From: Dyadobacter subterraneus
GTDB taxonomy: Bacteria; Bacteroidota; Bacteroidia; Cytophagales; Spirosomataceae
Reading direction: 5' to 3'
Assembly (NCBI RefSeq): GCF_015221875.1
Contig: NZ_JACYGY010000001.1
Span: 5,248,501-5,312,500 of the forward strand
Length of the DNA stretch: 64,000 nucleotides
The notes under the pieces were generated by a model. The model saw nothing but the letters and a program-made list of their open reading frames with translations. It ran no database searches and had not been told where the DNA came from. This document shows, one piece after another, positions 9,983 through 20,796 of the stretch (position 1 is its first letter; the number at the start of each line of letters is the position of its first letter). The translations under genes and the position numbers were made by a program.

Positions 9983-11089
9983 ATGAATATTTACAAGCTT
10001 CTATCTGGTGTTGCTATTTTGTGTCTGGTTGTAGCGCTTTATCTTACAGTAACAGGAAATCTGGCTCAGGCGGGCCCGTTTTTTATTGGCTTTTTCTTAG
10101 CATTGGCCATAAGTTTCAGAGGGTCGGAAACTTTGAAAGGATTTACTTATACAACGATTATTTTTGCAGCCGTTACTACTGCTTTATATTATCCTCAATA
10201 TTTTCAGCAATATGATGGTTTCAAATTTGCAACGCTGATTACGCCATTAATCCAGATAATCATGTTTGGAATGGGGACTTCGATGAGTTTTGAGGATTTT
10301 GTTGGTGTTGTAAAAATGCCAAGAGGTGTTTTTATCGGTGTTACAAGTCACTTTTTAATCATGCCGCTTTTGGGTTTTACACTGGCAAGCATCAGCGGTT
10401 TTCCAGCTGAAATTGCAGCCGGAATTATCCTGATCGGTTGTTCTCCAAATGGTATGGCGTCCAATGTAATTTCCTATTTGGCAAAAGCAAATCTTGCATT
10501 ATCTATTACAATTACTGCAATTTCAACCATGCTGGCTCCTTTAATGACGCCAATGCTGATGAAATTATATGCCGGTGCTTTTGTTGAAATTGATATGCTG
10601 CATATGATGTGGGATATTGTTAAAATGGTAATTCTGCCAATTGGTGCCGGATTAATTTTCAACAAATTGTTTCACGGAAAAGCAAATTGGCTGGATACTG
10701 CAATGCCTTTGGTTTCGATGTCAGGAATTGCATTTATTATTGTGATTATTACGGCGGCAGGAAGGGACAGTCTTTTGACGATCGGGCCGGCTTTAATAGG
10801 ACTGGTGTTGATTCACAATCTTTTGGGATATACGCTTGGATATTTCTCGGGGAAACTATTCAAAATGAGCGAACGAGATTGTCGTACAATTGCCATTGAA
10901 GTTGGTATGCAGAATGGCGGATTGGCGTCAGGAATAGCAAAGGAAATGGGAAAAATGGCGACAGTAGGTTTGGCACCCGCGGTTTTTGGACCATTAATGA
11001 ATATTACCGGATCAATCCTCGCATCTTATTGGCATAGAAAACCTACGGGTGACGAAGCCACGTATGTAGAAACCGGACGAGCTCATTAA
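9983..11089 (+). CDS. Bile acid:sodium symporter (BASS) family transporter
   Basis: This 368-residue membrane protein has about nine or ten hydrophobic helices and the family signature GCSPNGMASNV (a variant of CSPGG-x-x-SN) near residue 153, where sodium ions are bound in characterised members. A second conserved block, EVGMQNGGLASGIA, lies near residue 310. BASS proteins import organic anions, including pyruvate in plant plastids. Placed 89 bases after the RraA-like gene, it is a good candidate to carry the product of the periplasmic pathway across the inner membrane. Its stop codon abuts a 16-bp palindromic terminator. Confidence 0.9.
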   Translation: MNIYKLLSGVAILCLVVALYLTVTGNLAQAGPFFIGFFLALAISFRGSETLKGFTYTTIIFAAVTTALYYPQYFQQYDGFKFATLITPLIQIIMFGMGTSMSFEDFVGVVKMPRGVFIGVTSHFLIMPLLGFTLASISGFPAEIAAGIILIGCSPNGMASNVISYLAKANLALSITITAISTMLAPLMTPMLMKLYAGAFVEIDMLHMMWDIVKMVILPIGAGLIFNKLFHGKANWLDTAMPLVSMSGIAFIIVIITAAGRDSLLTIGPALIGLVLIHNLLGYTLGYFSGKLFKMSERDCRTIAIEVGMQNGGLASGIAKEMGKMATVGLAPAVFGPLMNITGSILASYWHRKPTGDEATYVETGRAH

Positions 11090-11090
11090 A

Positions 11091-11249
11091 AATATGACGC
11101 CCTTTCATAGCCCTGAAAGGGCGTCATATTTTAGGATAGGGCAACGCCCTATGAGAACGATGATGTGAATTCGGAATTGTATAATTCCCATATCCCAAAT
11201 CAATCGGGCGATGCCCGATTCTAAGATATTACGCCCTTTCAGGGCTAAT
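11091..11249. repeat. REP-like cluster of hairpins; first hairpin also a bidirectional terminator
   Basis: The first hairpin is a perfect 16-bp inverted repeat (11091-11106 and 11115-11130, core GACGCCCTTTC). Smaller hairpins follow: TAGGGC-AAC-GCCCTA near 11137, ATCGGGC-GAT-GCCCGAT near 11203, and another CGCCCTTTCAGGGC near 11232. The element fills the gap between two convergent genes. The serial GC-rich hairpins around a variable middle resemble REP/BIME-type intergenic repeats of Bacteroidota. Confidence 0.7.
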
Positions 11250-11253
11250 TTAT

Positions 11254-11757
11254 TTAATCTTCTTTCAGGATTAATTGCATGAAGACCAGGTCCAGCCATT
11301 GGTCAAATTTATAGCCAACCTCTCTCAAATATCCTTTTTCTACAAATCCATATTTTTCATGAAATTTGATGCTACCGCGATTTGTGGCGTCGATTCCTGC
11401 AATCATGGTGTGCAATCCGGATTCTTTTGCGCGCTGAATTAAACTTCCAAGCAACCTGCCTCCTACTCCTATTCCACGAGATTTGTCATTCAGATAAATC
11501 GAATGTTCAACACTGAATTTATAGCCGATTTTCGGACGAAAAATACTGTAAGATCCATACCCGATTACTTCCTTCTCAAATTCAGCTACAATTACCGGCA
11601 TACCATCGTTTATCATTTTTTCAAACCAGGCAGTCTGTTCTTCCAAAGTTCTGATCTCGTAATCATAAATGGCAGTAGTTTCTAAAATAGCTTGATTTAC
11701 AATTTCCAGTATAGCCGGTAAGTCTTTCGGAGCAGCATTTCTGATGATAAGATCCAT
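11254..11757 (-). CDS. GNAT family N-acetyltransferase, phosphinothricin acetyltransferase-like
   Basis: This 167-residue acetyl-CoA-dependent acetyltransferase contains the GNAT pyrophosphate-binding loop RGIGVGGRLL (about 94-103) and the C-terminal HEKYGFVEKGYLREVGYKF-type motif found in the Pat/Bar group, followed by WLDLVFMQL. Such proteins acetylate amino-acid analogues such as phosphinothricin or methionine sulfone; the natural substrate here is not deducible. It is a single gene, convergent with the symporter and divergent from the thiamine operon. Confidence 0.88.
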   Translation of the reverse strand: MDLIIRNAAPKDLPAILEIVNQAILETTAIYDYEIRTLEEQTAWFEKMINDGMPVIVAEFEKEVIGYGSYSIFRPKIGYKFSVEHSIYLNDKSRGIGVGGRLLGSLIQRAKESGLHTMIAGIDATNRGSIKFHEKYGFVEKGYLREVGYKFDQWLDLVFMQLILKED

Positions 11758-11903
11758 TAAAAGCAGATTCTTTATGAGGTGTTAATTTGACAAATTCAAA
11801 GTTACCTCATAATTAGCAAAACTTTCACAGTTTCCCAACCATCAAAAATCAGCTTTAAACTTTTATTTTTTGAAACTCCGATTTTTCCAATAGCTTTACG
11901 GAA

Positions 11904-11982
11904 ACTTTAGGGGTGTCCCGTATGCGGACTGAGATAATACCCTTTGAACCTGATGCAGTTAGTACTGCCGATAGGGAAAAGT
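11904..11982 (+). ncRNA. TPP riboswitch (thi box) upstream of the thiamine operon
   Basis: The sequence carries the hallmark blocks of the TPP aptamer in order: AGGGGTGTCC (11909-), GACTGAGAT, ACCCTTTGAACCTGATGCAG, and TAGTACTGCCGATAGGGA. ACTTT at 11904 pairs with AAAGT ending at 11982 to form P1. It lies 78 bases before thiS. A short inverted repeat just downstream (AGATAC/GTATCT, 11986-12004) could be part of the expression platform, but no U-run follows it, so control may act on translation. Thiamine pyrophosphate binding should lower expression of the genes that follow. No other clear feature is seen in the 303-base gap. Confidence 0.95.
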
Positions 11983-12060
11983 AAGAGATACTGCTATTGT
12001 ATCTTAATGAATCTTTCCAAGGTCCATTCCTGAAGTTTTTCTCATAAAACATTATTCAGA

Positions 12061-12264
12061 ATGGAAATCAGCATTAATCAGCAACGTACAGAAATTCCCG
12101 AACGCTCTTCGGTTGAAGAACTTTTGTCTTCCTTGTTTGCAGATTCCTCCAAAGGAATCGCTATTGCGATCAATCAGGCCATTATTCCAAAAAAGGAATG
12201 GCCTCTTCACATACTCAATCCCAACGATAAAATCACCCTGATCAAAGCTACACAGGGAGGTTAA
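12061..12264 (+). CDS. thiS: Sulfur carrier protein ThiS
   Basis: This 67-residue ubiquitin-like protein ends in Gly-Gly (ATQGG), the tail that is adenylated by ThiF and thiocarboxylated to donate sulfur for the thiazole ring. The length and the NDKITLIKATQGG ending match the family. It is the first gene after the TPP riboswitch and is followed by thiC after 81 bases. The activating enzyme ThiF is the last gene of the same cluster. Confidence 0.95.
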   Translation: MEISINQQRTEIPERSSVEELLSSLFADSSKGIAIAINQAIIPKKEWPLHILNPNDKITLIKATQGG

Positions 12265-12273
12265 TCAAACTAA

Positions 12274-14228
<1,955 letters not shown>

Positions 14229-14229
<1 letters not shown>

Positions 14230-14849
14230 TGAAACTATTAGCCATATCCAATCCTGAATTTATCCCTGACGAGGCTGAAATAATAAACAGTCTTTTCAGG
14301 GAAGGATTGGTGTGTTTACATATCCGAAAACCCGAAAGTAACCCGGCTGATTTTAGGAATTTATTAAGTAAAGTCCATGCGGATTTTCTCGACAGAATTT
14401 CAATTCACCAGCACCATGATCTGGCCGGAGAATTTGGGATTAAAAGGCTTCATTTTACTGAAAAAGAAAGAAAATCAGTATCGACGGAAATTCTGGAAAA
14501 TTTAAAGTCCGGTGGTTTTCTGCTAAGTACTTCAATTCATGATTTATCTGAATTGAAAATTCTTTCCGGGCTTTTCAGCTACACATTTTTCGGGCCGGTG
14601 TTTAACAGTATTTCAAAATCAGGTTATCAAGGAGTTCTGAGTCATGATTTTTTCATTGAACCTGAAATTAAAAAAATACCAATTATTGGATTGGGCGGAA
14701 TAAATCGTCGAAATCTTCAACAAATAGAAAATATGAATTTTGACGGAGCCGCTATTTTGGGAACGTTGTGGGAGAATCCGGAAAATGCTATTATGAGTTT
14801 TCGGGAATTACGGGAGTTGGTGAATTTTATCAATCAATCTGAAACATAA
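14229..14849 (+). CDS. ThiE/TenI-family protein, possibly a thiazole tautomerase
   Basis: This 206-residue TIM-barrel protein is related to thiamine phosphate synthase, but where ThiE has the Asn-Asp pair that binds magnesium and pyrophosphate this one reads SIHQHHDLA. It keeps LHIRKP near residue 33, STSIHDL with a histidine in the place used by TenI, GPVFNSISKSGY and GLGGI. A full thiE follows 275 bases later. The likeliest role is therefore a TenI-like thiazole aromatase rather than a second coupling enzyme. This is an inference from missing residues. Translation is coupled to thiC by overlap. Confidence 0.75.
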
Positions 14850-14927
14850 CAATTAACACGAATCAATTAATCATATCAACAAACACACCGGGGATCACAC
14901 CAACATAACACCGTGCATCACACCACT

Positions 14928-15090
14928 ACCGGGCGAAGCCCGGTGCTAAAATATGTAAGCCCGTTGGGCTTTGGCACATCCCGAACATTTGGACAAGCAC
15001 AACCTAATTATGACCTAAATGTTCGTAATCTCCATGACCCTAACAGGGTCACATATCTTAGCCCGGGGTTTATACCCTGGGATTTTAGGG
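14928..15090. repeat. REP-like palindromic element inside the thiamine operon
   Basis: A run of hairpins: ACCGGGC-GAA-GCCCGGT (14928-14944), AAGCCC-GTT-GGGCTT (14957-14971), CGAACATTT paired with AAATGTTCG (14982-14990 and 15017-15025), TGACCCT-AAC-AGGGTCA (15035-15051) and a looser CCCGGGG/CCCTGGG pair near 15062-15081. It fills most of the 274-base space between the two ThiE-like genes. Its layout is like that of the element at 11091. No coding potential is convincing here. Confidence 0.7.
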
Positions 15091-15123
15091 TAATCGAAAT
15101 CAATCCACAAGAAATAAAATCAA

Positions 15124-15747
15124 ATGATAGAAAAACTCCAGTTCATATCAAACCAAACCAAAGAAATCACCCACCTCGAAAGCATCCAAACCGCACTCGA
15201 CGCAGGCTGTCGCTGGATACAACTGAGGGTGAAAAATCAATCTTTTGAAGACGTTTTAAATCTTGCAGAAAAAGCCAAGGTCCTTTGTGACAGCTATCAG
15301 TCCAAACTTATAATCAACGATTTCCCATTTATCGCAAAAGAAATCAATGCTCACGGTCTGCATCTCGGACTTAATGATATGCCTATTGAAACGGCGAGAA
15401 AAATAGTTGGAAAAAACATGATTATAGGCGGGACTGCCAACACATTTGAACATATCGTAAAAAGAATTAACGAAGGAGCAGATTACATAGGATTGGGCCC
15501 TTTCCAGTTTACCTCAACCAAACAAAATCTCAGCCCGATTTTGGGATTAGAAGGTTACAGAAATCTAATAAAGTCATTAAAAGAACTTGGTTTATCAATT
15601 CCAATAATTGCAATCGGCGGGATTACACAAGAAGATGTTGCACCAATAACCAAAACCGGAATGTACGGAGTAGCCATTTCCGGCTCAATTATTAATTCTG
15701 AAAATCCGCGAAACGTGGTTTACAAAATCAAAAAAATACTATGTTAA
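15124..15747 (+). CDS. thiE: Thiamine phosphate synthase ThiE
   Basis: This 207-residue TIM-barrel enzyme should join HMP-pyrophosphate to the thiazole phosphate to give thiamine phosphate. It has WIQLRVK (substrate Arg/Lys), LIINDFPF (the Asn-Asp pair for magnesium), [21 protein letters not shown] and [10 protein letters not shown], all in the family order. The usual G-x-S-x-H block reads [10 protein letters not shown]. It follows the REP-like element and overlaps thiG by seven bases, so translation of the two is coupled. Confidence 0.92.
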   Translation: MIEKLQFISNQTKEITHLESIQTALDAGCRWIQLRVKNQSFEDVLNLAEKAKVLCDSYQSKLIINDFPFIAKEINAHGLHLGLNDMPIETARKIVGKNMIIGGTANTFEHIVKRINEGADYIGLGPFQFTSTKQNLSPILGLEGYRNLIKSLKELGLSIPIIAIGGITQEDVAPITKTGMYGVAISGSIINSENPRNVVYKIKKILC

Positions 15748-16505
15748 AAATAGCTGACAAAGAATTTTCATCACGACTTTTCACGGGAACCGGGAAATTC
15801 AATTCTTCAAAATTGATGGAAGAGGCGCTCATCGCATCCGGCTCCGAATTGGTAACCGTTGCACTTCGAAGAGTTGATATGAACAATGCGGACGATGATA
15901 TTTTAATACATCTCAAACATCCGTCTATTGACTTATTACCCAACACATCCGGTGTCCGCACAGCCAAAGAAGCAGTTTTTGCGGCACAACTTGCAAGAGA
16001 AGCTTTGGAAACCAACTGGATAAAACTCGAAATTCATCCTGATCCAAAGTACCTGATGCCCGATCCTATTGAAACCCTTCTGGCAACTGAAGAACTGGCA
16101 AAACTGGGTTTTGTAATTCTTCCCTACATTCACGCTGATCCGGTTTTGTGCAAGCGACTTGAAAATGCGGGCGCTTCCGCAGTGATGCCATTGGGATCAC
16201 CCATTGGAAGCAATAAAGGCTTGAAAACGATTGATTTTCTGGAAATCATTATTGAGCAGAGTAAAGTTCCGGTGATTGTCGACGCTGGAATTGGCTCACC
16301 TTCGGATGCCGCAAAAGCAATGGAACTTGGTGCGGATGCTGTTCTGGTCAATACCGCGATTGCCATCGCTGGAAATCCGGTTCAGATGGCGATTGCTTTT
16401 AAAATGGCCGTAGAAGCTGGAAGAATGGCTTACCATGCCAGATTAGGAAAACAAGGAAATTTTGCCGTGGCAAGCAGCCCGTTAACCGCCTTTTTAGATG
16501 AGTAG
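15741..16505 (+). CDS. thiG: Thiazole synthase ThiG
   Basis: ThiG builds the thiazole phosphate from deoxyxylulose phosphate, dehydroglycine and ThiS-thiocarboxylate. The 254-residue protein starts [19 protein letters not shown], has the Schiff-base lysine block [31 protein letters not shown] and the phosphate-binding [29 protein letters not shown] region. It overlaps thiE at its start and thiH at its end (16498-16505), which supports one coupled translational unit. Confidence 0.97.
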   Translation: MLKIADKEFSSRLFTGTGKFNSSKLMEEALIASGSELVTVALRRVDMNNADDDILIHLKHPSIDLLPNTSGVRTAKEAVFAAQLAREALETNWIKLEIHPDPKYLMPDPIETLLATEELAKLGFVILPYIHADPVLCKRLENAGASAVMPLGSPIGSNKGLKTIDFLEIIIEQSKVPVIVDAGIGSPSDAAKAMELGADAVLVNTAIAIAGNPVQMAIAFKMAVEAGRMAYHARLGKQGNFAVASSPLTAFLDE

Positions 16506-17613
16506 TTTTAAAGATTTATTCGAAACATATACCTGGGATGATGTTAAGGAAAGTATTTATTCCAAAACAAAAAACGATGTTGAGCGCGCTTTACATACAT
16601 CCCGAAGAAATCTGGAAGATTTTAAAGCGTTAATTTCTCCTGCGGCTACCACCTATCTGGAACCTATGGCGCAGCTAAGTCAGCAGTTGACACAAAAGCG
16701 TTTTGGAAAAACAATCCAGCTTTATATTCCACTTTATCTTTCCAATGAATGCACCAATATTTGCACCTATTGCGGGTTCAGTCTGGATAATAAAGTGCGG
16801 AGAAAAACGCTGACCGAAGACGAGATTTTACAGGAAGTAAAAGTGATCAAAAGCCTTGGCTATGATCATGTACTTTTGGTGACAGGCGAAGCGAATCAAA
16901 CCGTACATGTACAATATTTCAAAAAAGTTTTAAAATTAATTCGTCCGTATTTTGCTCAGGTTTCGATGGAAGTTCAGCCTCTGGACACGGAAGAATATGT
17001 TGAACTGATTCCACTTGGATTAACTTCGGTATTGATTTATCAGGAAACTTATCACAAAGAAGATTATAAAAAACACCATCCCAAAGGAAAAAAATCTAAC
17101 TTTAATTACCGTTTGGAAACGCCGGACAGACTGGGCCAGGCTGGTATTCATAAAATGGGTTTAGGCGTTTTAATTGGTTTGGAAGATTGGCGGACGGATA
17201 GTTTTTTCACAGCTTTACATCTCAATTATCTTGAAAAAACATATTGGCAAACCCGTTACAGTTTATCATTTCCCAGACTTCGCCCCTTTTCGGGTGGGTT
17301 GGAGCCAAAAGTTGAAATGAATGACAAAGAATTGGTGCAACTCATTTGTGCTTATCGTTTGTTTAATGAAGAAGTAGAAATTTCTCTATCAACCAGAGAG
17401 TCTGAAAAGTTCAGAAATCATTGTGTACAACTTGGAATAACATCCATAAGTGCAGGTTCAAAAACAAATCCGGGAGGATATGCAGTGGAACCTGAATCGT
17501 TGGAGCAATTTGAAATTTCAGATGAAAGAAGTCCGTTTGAAATCGCAGCGATGATCAGGTCTAAGGGATATGAGCCTGTTTGGAAAGATTGGGATAAGGT
17601 AATGCAATGTTGA
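16498..17613 (+). CDS. thiH: 2-iminoacetate synthase ThiH
   Basis: ThiH is a radical-SAM enzyme that cleaves tyrosine to give dehydroglycine for ThiG. The 371-residue protein has the cluster motif Cys85-x3-Cys89-x2-Cys92 (CTNICTYCG), the VTGEA block and the TNPGGY segment near the end. Having thiH rather than the oxygen-dependent thiO is typical of lineages with low-oxygen ancestry. The start overlaps thiG by eight bases. Confidence 0.96.
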   Translation: MSSFKDLFETYTWDDVKESIYSKTKNDVERALHTSRRNLEDFKALISPAATTYLEPMAQLSQQLTQKRFGKTIQLYIPLYLSNECTNICTYCGFSLDNKVRRKTLTEDEILQEVKVIKSLGYDHVLLVTGEANQTVHVQYFKKVLKLIRPYFAQVSMEVQPLDTEEYVELIPLGLTSVLIYQETYHKEDYKKHHPKGKKSNFNYRLETPDRLGQAGIHKMGLGVLIGLEDWRTDSFFTALHLNYLEKTYWQTRYSLSFPRLRPFSGGLEPKVEMNDKELVQLICAYRLFNEEVEISLSTRESEKFRNHCVQLGITSISAGSKTNPGGYAVEPESLEQFEISDERSPFEIAAMIRSKGYEPVWKDWDKVMQC

Positions 17614-17661
17614 ATATTGAATAAGTGAATGATAGAATGTTCAGTCGGCAACACCAGGCTT

Positions 17662-17736
17662 TCAATGTCGCCGCAGAGCGGCCAAATACTTGTAGAAAAC
17701 CGGATAATATAAACATGTTAAAGGTGCAGAGCACCG
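17662..17736. repeat. Two short hairpins with a shared loop between thiH and thiF
   Basis: GCCGC-AGA-GCGGC (near 17670) and GGTGC-AGA-GCACC (17723-17735) are two short hairpins with the same AGA loop, about 40 bases apart. They look like remnants of the REP-like repeats seen elsewhere in the window. They are the only structure in the 135-base thiH-thiF gap. Confidence 0.4.
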
Positions 17737-17748
17737 AAACAAATAGCT

Positions 17749-18798
17749 GTGGAGTCTCAGGAAAGAAAAAGATATAGTCGACAAATAGTGCTTCTAGAAA
17801 TGGGAATTTCCGGGCAGGAAAAACTGAAAGCTGCCAAGGTGCTTGTCATTGGCGCTGGTGGCTTGGGTTGTCCTGTTTTGCAATATTTGACTGCTGCCGG
17901 AGTTGGAACCATTGGTGTGGTTGATGACGATACCGTTGATATTACAAATCTTCACCGGCAGATTTTATATTCCGCTGATGATATTGGAAAAGGAAAAGCG
18001 AAAACTGCCGTTGAGAAGCTTTCTGTCATGAATCCTTTTGTCAATCTTATTGCAATTCCTGTAAGATTGGATGAAACGAATGCTTTGGAAATTATTTCAA
18101 ATTACGATTTGGTCATTGACGGATCTGACAATTTTCCAACCCGTTATCTTGCCAATGACGTTTGTGTCGCTTTGAATAAGCCTTTGGTTTTTGGCTCCAT
18201 TTTACGTTTTGAAGGTCAGGTTTCAGTTTTCAATTATAAAGGTGGTCCAACATACCGTTGTCTTTTTCCCGAAGCTGAGGAAGGTGATAATTGTGAAGTT
18301 GCCGGTGTGATCGGAATTTTGCCGGGCATTATTGGTACCTATATGGCCAATGAAGCCATCAAAATAATCTGCGAATTTGGCGAAATACTTTCCGGAAAAT
18401 TGCTGGTTTTGAATGCACTTGGAAATACTACCAATGTGTTCAGTTTTAGTCGTTCACCTGAATTTCCGGTTATGCCAATTGAGAAATCATCTGTTATTTC
18501 AAAAACAGTTTCTACAAATAAAATTGAGGAAATGTTTTTTGAAGATCTGGAAAACCGATTAGAATCAAACTCCGATGATTTATACCTTATTGATGTAAGA
18601 GAAAATTATGAATTTGAGGAAGATTTTATTGGTGGTGAAAATATTCCTCTTTCAGAATTACCGGAAAATATTGCCAATTTCCCTGCTGATAAAACCGTTG
18701 TATTTTATTGCACGACCGGAAAACGAAGCCGCATGGCGGCAACTTTATTAGCAAAAAGTAATTTTCAGGGTCAAAGTTTTTGGGTCAAAAAAGGATAG
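17749..18798 (+). CDS. thiF: ThiF/MoeB/HesA family adenylyltransferase with C-terminal rhodanese domain
   Basis: This 349-residue E1-like enzyme should adenylate the C-terminus of ThiS for sulfur transfer. The N-terminal E1 fold (about 1-240) has the nucleotide loop GAGGLGCP, the DDDTVDITNLHRQ block and LRFEGQVSVF. The usual zinc cysteines are reduced or absent. The C-terminal part (about 260-349) is a rhodanese domain with YLIDVRENYEFEEDFI and the active-site loop FYCTTGKRSR, whose cysteine could carry the persulfide. The fusion supplies activation and sulfur delivery together. Start is GTG at 17749, giving the expected ERKRYSRQI opening. Because it might also serve MoaD, the thi assignment depends on position. 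Confidence 0.88.
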   Translation: MESQERKRYSRQIVLLEMGISGQEKLKAAKVLVIGAGGLGCPVLQYLTAAGVGTIGVVDDDTVDITNLHRQILYSADDIGKGKAKTAVEKLSVMNPFVNLIAIPVRLDETNALEIISNYDLVIDGSDNFPTRYLANDVCVALNKPLVFGSILRFEGQVSVFNYKGGPTYRCLFPEAEEGDNCEVAGVIGILPGIIGTYMANEAIKIICEFGEILSGKLLVLNALGNTTNVFSFSRSPEFPVMPIEKSSVISKTVSTNKIEEMFFEDLENRLESNSDDLYLIDVRENYEFEEDFIGGENIPLSELPENIANFPADKTVVFYCTTGKRSRMAATLLAKSNFQGQSFWVKKG

Positions 18799-18811
18799 TA
18801 AATTAAATTAC

Positions 18812-19624
18812 ATGCAACTTCTCCCCTCTCGGTCGCTTTCGCAGATTGTAAAACATTTTCTGATTATCGAAAATGATCACGCTGCGAATGTGCAGCACAG
18901 AATGTTTGCAGATGGGAATACGGGAATGGTTTTCAATTATGGAGATCCACTTTTACATCTGGAAAACGGACAGTTGGATATCCTTCCAATTTCTTTTATT
19001 TATGGTCAGCCGGAAACCTTCCAGAATATAATTTCAGTTGGTAAAATCGGGATGCTGATTGTGGTTTTCCATCCTTTTGGCTCCTCTTCATTATTACGTA
19101 TTCCTGCGATTGAATTAAAAAACCAGATTTTGGATCTTGAAATTTTTTATCCGGTTGAGAATCAGATTATTTCAGATCAAATCGTAAGTTCAATTGATGT
19201 ATTTGACCAAATTCAAATAATTGAAAATTTTCTGACCGCTAAACTTAAAATTCAAAATCTTTCTTTAAATCTCGCTTGTCAGGCTATACAAATAATAAAT
19301 AAAAACAATGGTAATCTGCCTGTTACCGAATTAACTTCTCTTTTAAAAATAAGTGAAAGACAGTTGCAAAGAAGTTTTGCTGAACATATCGGAGTTTCAC
19401 CAAAACGATACTCAGGAGTTACCAGAATTCAGCATTTCTTAAAATTGGTTCGGACAAATACTTCTTCTCTAAACTCACTTACCAATTTAGTTTACGACTG
19501 TGGTTTCTTCGATCAGGCGCATTTGATTCGGGAAATGAAAAATATTTCAGGTATTACGCCAGGTCAATATATCGGTCAGTCCAATTTGTTAGCTGCCAAT
19601 CTCTTGCAGATTTCTGAAAAATAA
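18812..19624 (+). CDS. AraC family transcriptional regulator
   Basis: This 270-residue regulator has an N-terminal ligand-sensing-like half (about 1-150, starting MQLLPSRSLSQIVKHFLIIE) and a C-terminal double helix-turn-helix (about 165-260). The latter includes LLKISERQLQRSFAEHIGVSPKRYSGVTRI and CGFFDQAHLIREMKNISGITPGQY in the AraC order, listed here as separate family blocks. It begins 13 bases after thiF and lies just before a nitrilase, which is a likelier target than the riboswitch-controlled thiamine genes. Confidence 0.9.
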   Translation: MQLLPSRSLSQIVKHFLIIENDHAANVQHRMFADGNTGMVFNYGDPLLHLENGQLDILPISFIYGQPETFQNIISVGKIGMLIVVFHPFGSSSLLRIPAIELKNQILDLEIFYPVENQIISDQIVSSIDVFDQIQIIENFLTAKLKIQNLSLNLACQAIQIINKNNGNLPVTELTSLLKISERQLQRSFAEHIGVSPKRYSGVTRIQHFLKLVRTNTSSLNSLTNLVYDCGFFDQAHLIREMKNISGITPGQYIGQSNLLAANLLQISEK

Positions 19625-19702
19625 AGTCTGCCGTCGGGTTTGTACAATTTTGTAATTCCCTGGTTTTCTATTTTTGAATCATCGACTAAAAATGACAAAA
19701 GC

Positions 19703-20659
19703 ATGGAAAATATCAAAATTGCAACCGCACAATTTGAGAACAGAAGCGGTGACAAAGTTTATAATCTTGAAATTATCAACCAGCTTTCACAACAGGCCGC
19801 TGCCAAAGGCGCCAAAGCTATTTCCTTTCACGAATGCTCAATAACAGGTTACACTTTTGCCCGACATTTATCCAAAGAACAATTACTGGACATTGCTGAA
19901 TTTATTCCGGATGGCGAAAGTGTTGAAAAACTCACTGCCATTTCCCGCGAACATAATATTACAATTCTCGCCGGTTTGTTTGAAAAAGATTCAGAAGAAA
20001 AAATTTATAAAGCCTATGTCTGTGTCAATGAAAATGGACTGGTTGCGAAATTCCGAAAACTTCATCCCTTCATAAATCCGCATTTGACTCCCGGAAATAA
20101 ATATGTTGTTTTCGATTTATTCGGCTGGAAATGTGGCATTCTGATTTGTTACGATAGTAATATTATTGAAAATGTAAGAGCCACAAAATTGCTTGGAGCC
20201 GATATTATTTTCATGCCGCACGTTACTATGTGTACACCTTCGACACGCCCCGGTGCAGGTTTTGTTGATCCGGAATTTTGGGAAAACAGAGAATCTGATC
20301 CAACTTCGCTTCGCCAGGAATTTGATGGAGCCAAAGGCCGTAGCTGGCTCATGAAATGGTTGCCGGCACGTGCTTATGACAATGCGATTTATGCCATTTT
20401 TTCCAATCCGATTGGCATGGACGATGATCAATTGAAAAATGGTTGTTCCATGATTCTCGATCCTTATGGAGATATTGTTGCGGAATGTCGTGAGCTTGAT
20501 AATGATATAGCCATTGCAACTTTAACGCCGGAAAAACTGGAACGCGCTGGTGGTTTCCGGTATATCAAAGCGCGACGACCGGATTTGTATGGAGCTATAA
20601 TTGGAAAGGAACATGAGCCGGAGCAAAAGGTGGTGTGGTTAAATGATGACCAGAAATAA
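19703..20659 (+). CDS. Nitrilase/carbon-nitrogen hydrolase family protein
   Basis: This 318-residue protein has the full catalytic triad of the CN-hydrolase superfamily: Glu44 (HECSITGY), Lys119 (KFRKLHPF) and Cys149 (ICYDSN). These enzymes cleave amides, ureido groups or nitriles through a cysteine thioester. ATG at 19703 is chosen because it opens directly with the first beta-strand (ENIKIATAQFE); an upstream TTG at 19640 would add 21 unrelated residues. The specific substrate, such as a carbamoyl amide, omega-amide or nitrile, cannot be told. The AraC gene upstream may be its regulator. Confidence 0.9.
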   Translation: MENIKIATAQFENRSGDKVYNLEIINQLSQQAAAKGAKAISFHECSITGYTFARHLSKEQLLDIAEFIPDGESVEKLTAISREHNITILAGLFEKDSEEKIYKAYVCVNENGLVAKFRKLHPFINPHLTPGNKYVVFDLFGWKCGILICYDSNIIENVRATKLLGADIIFMPHVTMCTPSTRPGAGFVDPEFWENRESDPTSLRQEFDGAKGRSWLMKWLPARAYDNAIYAIFSNPIGMDDDQLKNGCSMILDPYGDIVAECRELDNDIAIATLTPEKLERAGGFRYIKARRPDLYGAIIGKEHEPEQKVVWLNDDQK

Positions 20660-20796
20660 AGTTTTGTATCATTTGAATTTTCAAAAAATACAGTTTACAA
20701 TTAGAGTAAAGCCAATATAATAATTTCTTTCGCAGTCAAACTCATAGCAATCCGACAAATGCCGTGACTACTTTTTTGTCAAAACTTAAAGACTAA

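Noticed and set aside
11986..12004. AGATAC/GTATCT hairpin after the TPP aptamer as a terminator
   Set aside because: The stem is only six base pairs and no U-run follows; kept only as a possible part of the expression platform.
14913..15248. 111-residue open frame across the repeat element and the start of thiE
   Set aside because: It is composed of the palindromic element and an out-of-frame stretch of thiE. Length alone is its only support.
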